Source: Acidobacteriota bacterium
GTDB lineage: Bacteria; Acidobacteriota; Vicinamibacteria; Vicinamibacterales; UBA2999
Reading direction: 5' to 3'
DNA length: 64,000 nt
Assembly (NCBI GenBank): GCA_963169195.1
Contig: CAUJDN010000035.1
Location: 62,001-126,000, forward strand
This document shows positions 61,628 to 64,000 of the stretch, piece after piece. Position numbers and translations under genes: made by a program. The notes beneath the pieces were generated by a model. It ran no database searches, was not told the origin of the DNA, and was given only the letters and a program-made list of their open reading frames with translations. Every line of letters starts with the position of its first letter. Positions within the stretch are counted from its first letter, which is position 1.

Positions 61628-64000
61628 CTAGCGCCAATCCCCCGCCGCCACGAACGCGGCCCAGTAGAAGGGGTGCGTGCTCTGCCCCTTCGCCCGACGG
61701 TCGCGGAGCACGGTAAGGCTGGCCTGATGCACGGCGTCGGCGGTGGAGAGCTTCTTCTGGAAGCGCCCTTCGTAGAGTGCGCGCATCCACGCGCGCGTGG
61801 CCTGGTCGTCCACGGACCAGAGGCTCATGACGACGGTGCGGGCACCGGCCACCTGGAAGGCGCGACGGAGGCCGAAGACGCCTTCGCCCGCCTTGATCTC
61901 CCCGACGCCGGTGTCGCAGGCGGAGAGCACGGCCCACTCGACGCCCTGGAGATCCAGCGAGGCCACCTCCTCGGCGGTGAGGATGCCGTCGTCCTCGTCC
62001 GGACCGGCGAGGGCGCGGCGATTGGCGCCGGCCAGGGCGAGGCCGGAGAGGCGCAGCGGGTTCTCGACGGGTCTGGTGCCGGACAGCCCGCCGACGCCGC
62101 GCGTGCCCGCGCCTCCCGATTCAGGCAGACAGGAGCCATCGAGGAAGAAGCCGTGGGTCGCCAGGTGCAGCACGCGGTGGTTGTGCGCCTGCTGCTTGAA
62201 CGCCTGCTCGCTGGCCTCGCGTCCGACGAGCGTGCGCGCGGCGCCAAGCGTGGTTGGCCACAGCCGCGAGACTTCCTGCGCTTCCTGGAGGGTCCCGGCC
62301 AGGGGCTCGAAACTCAGGGTCCGCAGGCTTCCGCAGGGTGTCCGTCCGCTCCGCATGGCGACGTCGTCCCCAGCGCCGACGGGGGAGGTGGCGGTCGACG
62401 AGCGGGCGATGGGATTGTCGTCGAAGCCGGGTCCACCAAGCGCCAGGATGCCAGATGAGAGCTGCCTGGGGCCGTCGATCATCGACACGAGATCCCGCTC
62501 GGCGGTCAGGTAATGAAGCGGTGCGGACTGCTCGAGGACGTACGAGGTCCGGCCGATCGGCAGCCCGTCGAACGTCACCAGACCGAGCGCGCCGTCGGGA
62601 ACCACGAACACGCGGCTGGCGCCGCGGAGGGAGCGGGCAAGGCGGTCCCAGACAGCGCCGCGCAATCGCCCGCCGGCATCGCGGTACGACTGCTCGGCAG
62701 CCGCATGCGACCCTTCCAACAGCCGCGTTCGTCCGGCGGCCTCGCCGCGCCACTCGGCGATGAGTCGTTCGATCTCGCTCACGGGCCCGAGCCTGACGAG
62801 CGCCACGTCTTTCGAGCCGGCCCGCAGAACAAAGGCCGCAAACGAGGGAACCGGCTGAGGCGGCGCGGCCGGTCCGCCCGCTGGTCGCTCGTGGCGCGCA
62901 TACTGCACGAACGACACGAGGGCGGAGCCCTCCGGCAGTGCGGCCCGGACGGCGTCGAGACCCGCCGGGGACCGGGCCATTTCGGCGCGGGCCTCGAGGC
63001 TCTGGGAGGCGAGACTGCGTTCGGCTTCTTCCATGTCGCGACGAGCTTCGTCGAACTGATCCCGCGCAACGGCCCCCTCCAGGCTCCGGACGAGGACGTT
63101 GGCAAAGCGCTGGCGGGCGCGTCTGGTTCGCATCTGAAGATCGGCCAGCCTCGGTTCGACCGGACCGTCCAGCCGTCCCCGGGCTGCCAGCTCGTCGAGG
63201 ACGACGCCACGCGACTGGATCACCAGGTCAAGCACCCGTGCGACGTCCTCCGGCGCCCCCATCGCGGCGGCCGTCAACGCGACGTCCATTCCCCGCGGCC
63301 GTCTCGAGGCGAACGCCAGCGCCTGACGCTCCGGCAGGTACCGCACGGTGAATCGGAGGTGCTCCAGGCTTGTGCGCTCTGCCTCGATCGACGTGGCCAG
63401 AGCCGAGTGGAATCGGCCGCTGGCGAGATCGACCCCGGCGAGCGTGGCCTTGGATTGGGCGATGAGCGGATGCGCGGGTCCGAACAGGCGCTCGTAGTCC
63501 GAGAGGGCTGCGCCGACGTTGGCGCGCGCCAGAGCCCAGTGCCCTCGCCGCGCTTCGAGGCTTCCGAGCGAGTACAGTCCCTTCGCCACCAGCACTCGAT
63601 CGTCGGTGCGCCGACTCACGGCGACGGAGTCGGCGAAGTACCGGTACGCGCGATCGGGCTGGTCCATGAGCTCGAACGTCTCACCGAGGCCACTCAGCGC
63701 CTCCGCCTCGAGCCACTTCTCGTTCAGTCCGTTCACCAGATCCAATGCGCGTCGAAATGACCGTTGTGCCGACACAGCCGATCGGCGTGACAGGTGTGCC
63801 GCCCCGATGTATTTCAGTGTCCACGCCTGCCAACGGGGATTCTCCAGCTCCACAGCCAGCTTGAATGCCCGCTCGAACCAGGCAATCGCTGCGGCCTCAT
63901 CGCCAGAAGCGAGGTGCGCGTTCCCGACGGCGGTCAGCATGTCCATCGCGAAGACCTTCTGCCCGGACGCCTGGGCGAACTGCAGGGCCTTCTGAAAGTA
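61628..64000 (-). CDS. TPR-CHAT protein, caspase-like protease (partial, 5' end outside window)
   Basis: At least 791 residues; the frame is open to the right edge, so the start lies outside. The N-terminal visible part is a tetratricopeptide array (TAVGNAHLASGDEAAAIAWF, YIGAAHLSRRSAVSAQRSFR, ALSGLGETFELMDQPDRAYR, LYSLGSLEARRGHWALARAN). The C-terminal ~280 residues are a CHAT domain with the cysteine-protease dyad: His in HRVLHLATHGFFLDGS and Cys in WAVLSACDTGVGEIKAGEGV. CHAT proteases are caspase/separase relatives that cleave partner proteins after activation through the repeat array. The substrate would be sought upstream, outside the window. Confidence 0.9.
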   Translation of the reverse strand, partial: YFQKALQFAQASGQKVFAMDMLTAVGNAHLASGDEAAAIAWFERAFKLAVELENPRWQAWTLKYIGAAHLSRRSAVSAQRSFRRALDLVNGLNEKWLEAEALSGLGETFELMDQPDRAYRYFADSVAVSRRTDDRVLVAKGLYSLGSLEARRGHWALARANVGAALSDYERLFGPAHPLIAQSKATLAGVDLASGRFHSALATSIEAERTSLEHLRFTVRYLPERQALAFASRRPRGMDVALTAAAMGAPEDVARVLDLVIQSRGVVLDELAARGRLDGPVEPRLADLQMRTRRARQRFANVLVRSLEGAVARDQFDEARRDMEEAERSLASQSLEARAEMARSPAGLDAVRAALPEGSALVSFVQYARHERPAGGPAAPPQPVPSFAAFVLRAGSKDVALVRLGPVSEIERLIAEWRGEAAGRTRLLEGSHAAAEQSYRDAGGRLRGAVWDRLARSLRGASRVFVVPDGALGLVTFDGLPIGRTSYVLEQSAPLHYLTAERDLVSMIDGPRQLSSGILALGGPGFDDNPIARSSTATSPVGAGDDVAMRSGRTPCGSLRTLSFEPLAGTLQEAQEVSRLWPTTLGAARTLVGREASEQAFKQQAHNHRVLHLATHGFFLDGSCLPESGGAGTRGVGGLSGTRPVENPLRLSGLALAGANRRALAGPDEDDGILTAEEVASLDLQGVEWAVLSACDTGVGEIKAGEGVFGLRRAFQVAGARTVVMSLWSVDDQATRAWMRALYEGRFQKKLSTADAVHQASLTVLRDRRAKGQSTHPFYWAAFVAAGDWR

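Overview
The window is GC-rich (about 70 %) chromosomal DNA with tightly packed genes on both strands. I see no phage, IS element, CRISPR array, rRNA or tRNA. Several families point to Acidobacteriota, most likely the Vicinamibacteria side: an 'acidobacterial duplicated orphan permease' (ADOP-type MacB/FtsX protein), two VWFA-related TIGR03436-type proteins, a CBM9-like/DUF5916 outer-membrane protein, a small exported 'SGPVALPGVTL' protein, and many secreted peptidases with Sec or lipoprotein signals. The taxonomic call is inference from gene families.

Layout. 1-8.6 kb: start of an exported protein, a secreted trypsin-fold protein whose nucleophile Ser looks lost, htpG, a broken gene, a molybdopterin oxidoreductase and a secreted amidase. 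8.7-17.3 kb: a secreted fibronectin-type-III protein, a vapBC toxin-antitoxin pair, an M20 peptidase, an S9A prolyl oligopeptidase lipoprotein, then a glyoxalase-fold protein and a DUF488 protein. 17.3-27.8 kb: the ADOP permease, and divergent from it a heavy-metal efflux operon (czcC-czcB-czcA, response regulator, histidine kinase) headed by a Pho-box-like direct repeat. 27.8-37.4 kb: a large unknown exported protein, two overlapping VWFA genes, a fatty-acid desaturase and a second histidine kinase/response regulator pair. 37.4-41.4 kb (minus): a phytase-esterase-like lipoprotein, a PQQ-type beta-propeller and an ATP-grasp enzyme. 41.5-48.5 kb (plus): PEGA protein, htpX, an NTF2-like protein, a TIGR00300/ornithine-cyclodeaminase-like enzyme, a 3-mercaptopyruvate sulfurtransferase, a DUF4097 protein and a class-IV aminotransferase. 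48.5-56.3 kb (minus): the DUF5916 protein, a small membrane protein, an ArsR regulator with a persulfide-dioxygenase/rhodanese fusion, a CsgG-like protein and an S9 peptidase. 56.5-64 kb: an M14 carboxypeptidase, a DinB remnant, a class-V aminotransferase, a small exported protein and a TPR-CHAT protein that runs off the right edge.

Two features recur. (1) Gene boundaries carry short degenerate tandem repeats with 7-, 8- or 9-bp units. Families are shared between sites: GGGRNNN heptamers with G-quadruplex spacing, CATCTGCGN nonamers, GAACCYCA octamers, TGCCTNN heptamers and ATTGGCG units. They overlap stop codons, start codons, a ribosome binding site and even signal-peptide codons. (2) Many genes have a -10-like hexamer exactly 6-7 nt before the start codon, which predicts leaderless transcripts. 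A separate candidate for an undescribed element is a minus-strand structured RNA upstream of the S9 peptidase at 54.2-56.3 kb: two hairpins, the second terminator-like, with an anti-Shine-Dalgarno CACCTCCT in its loop, next to a perfect 26-bp palindrome.
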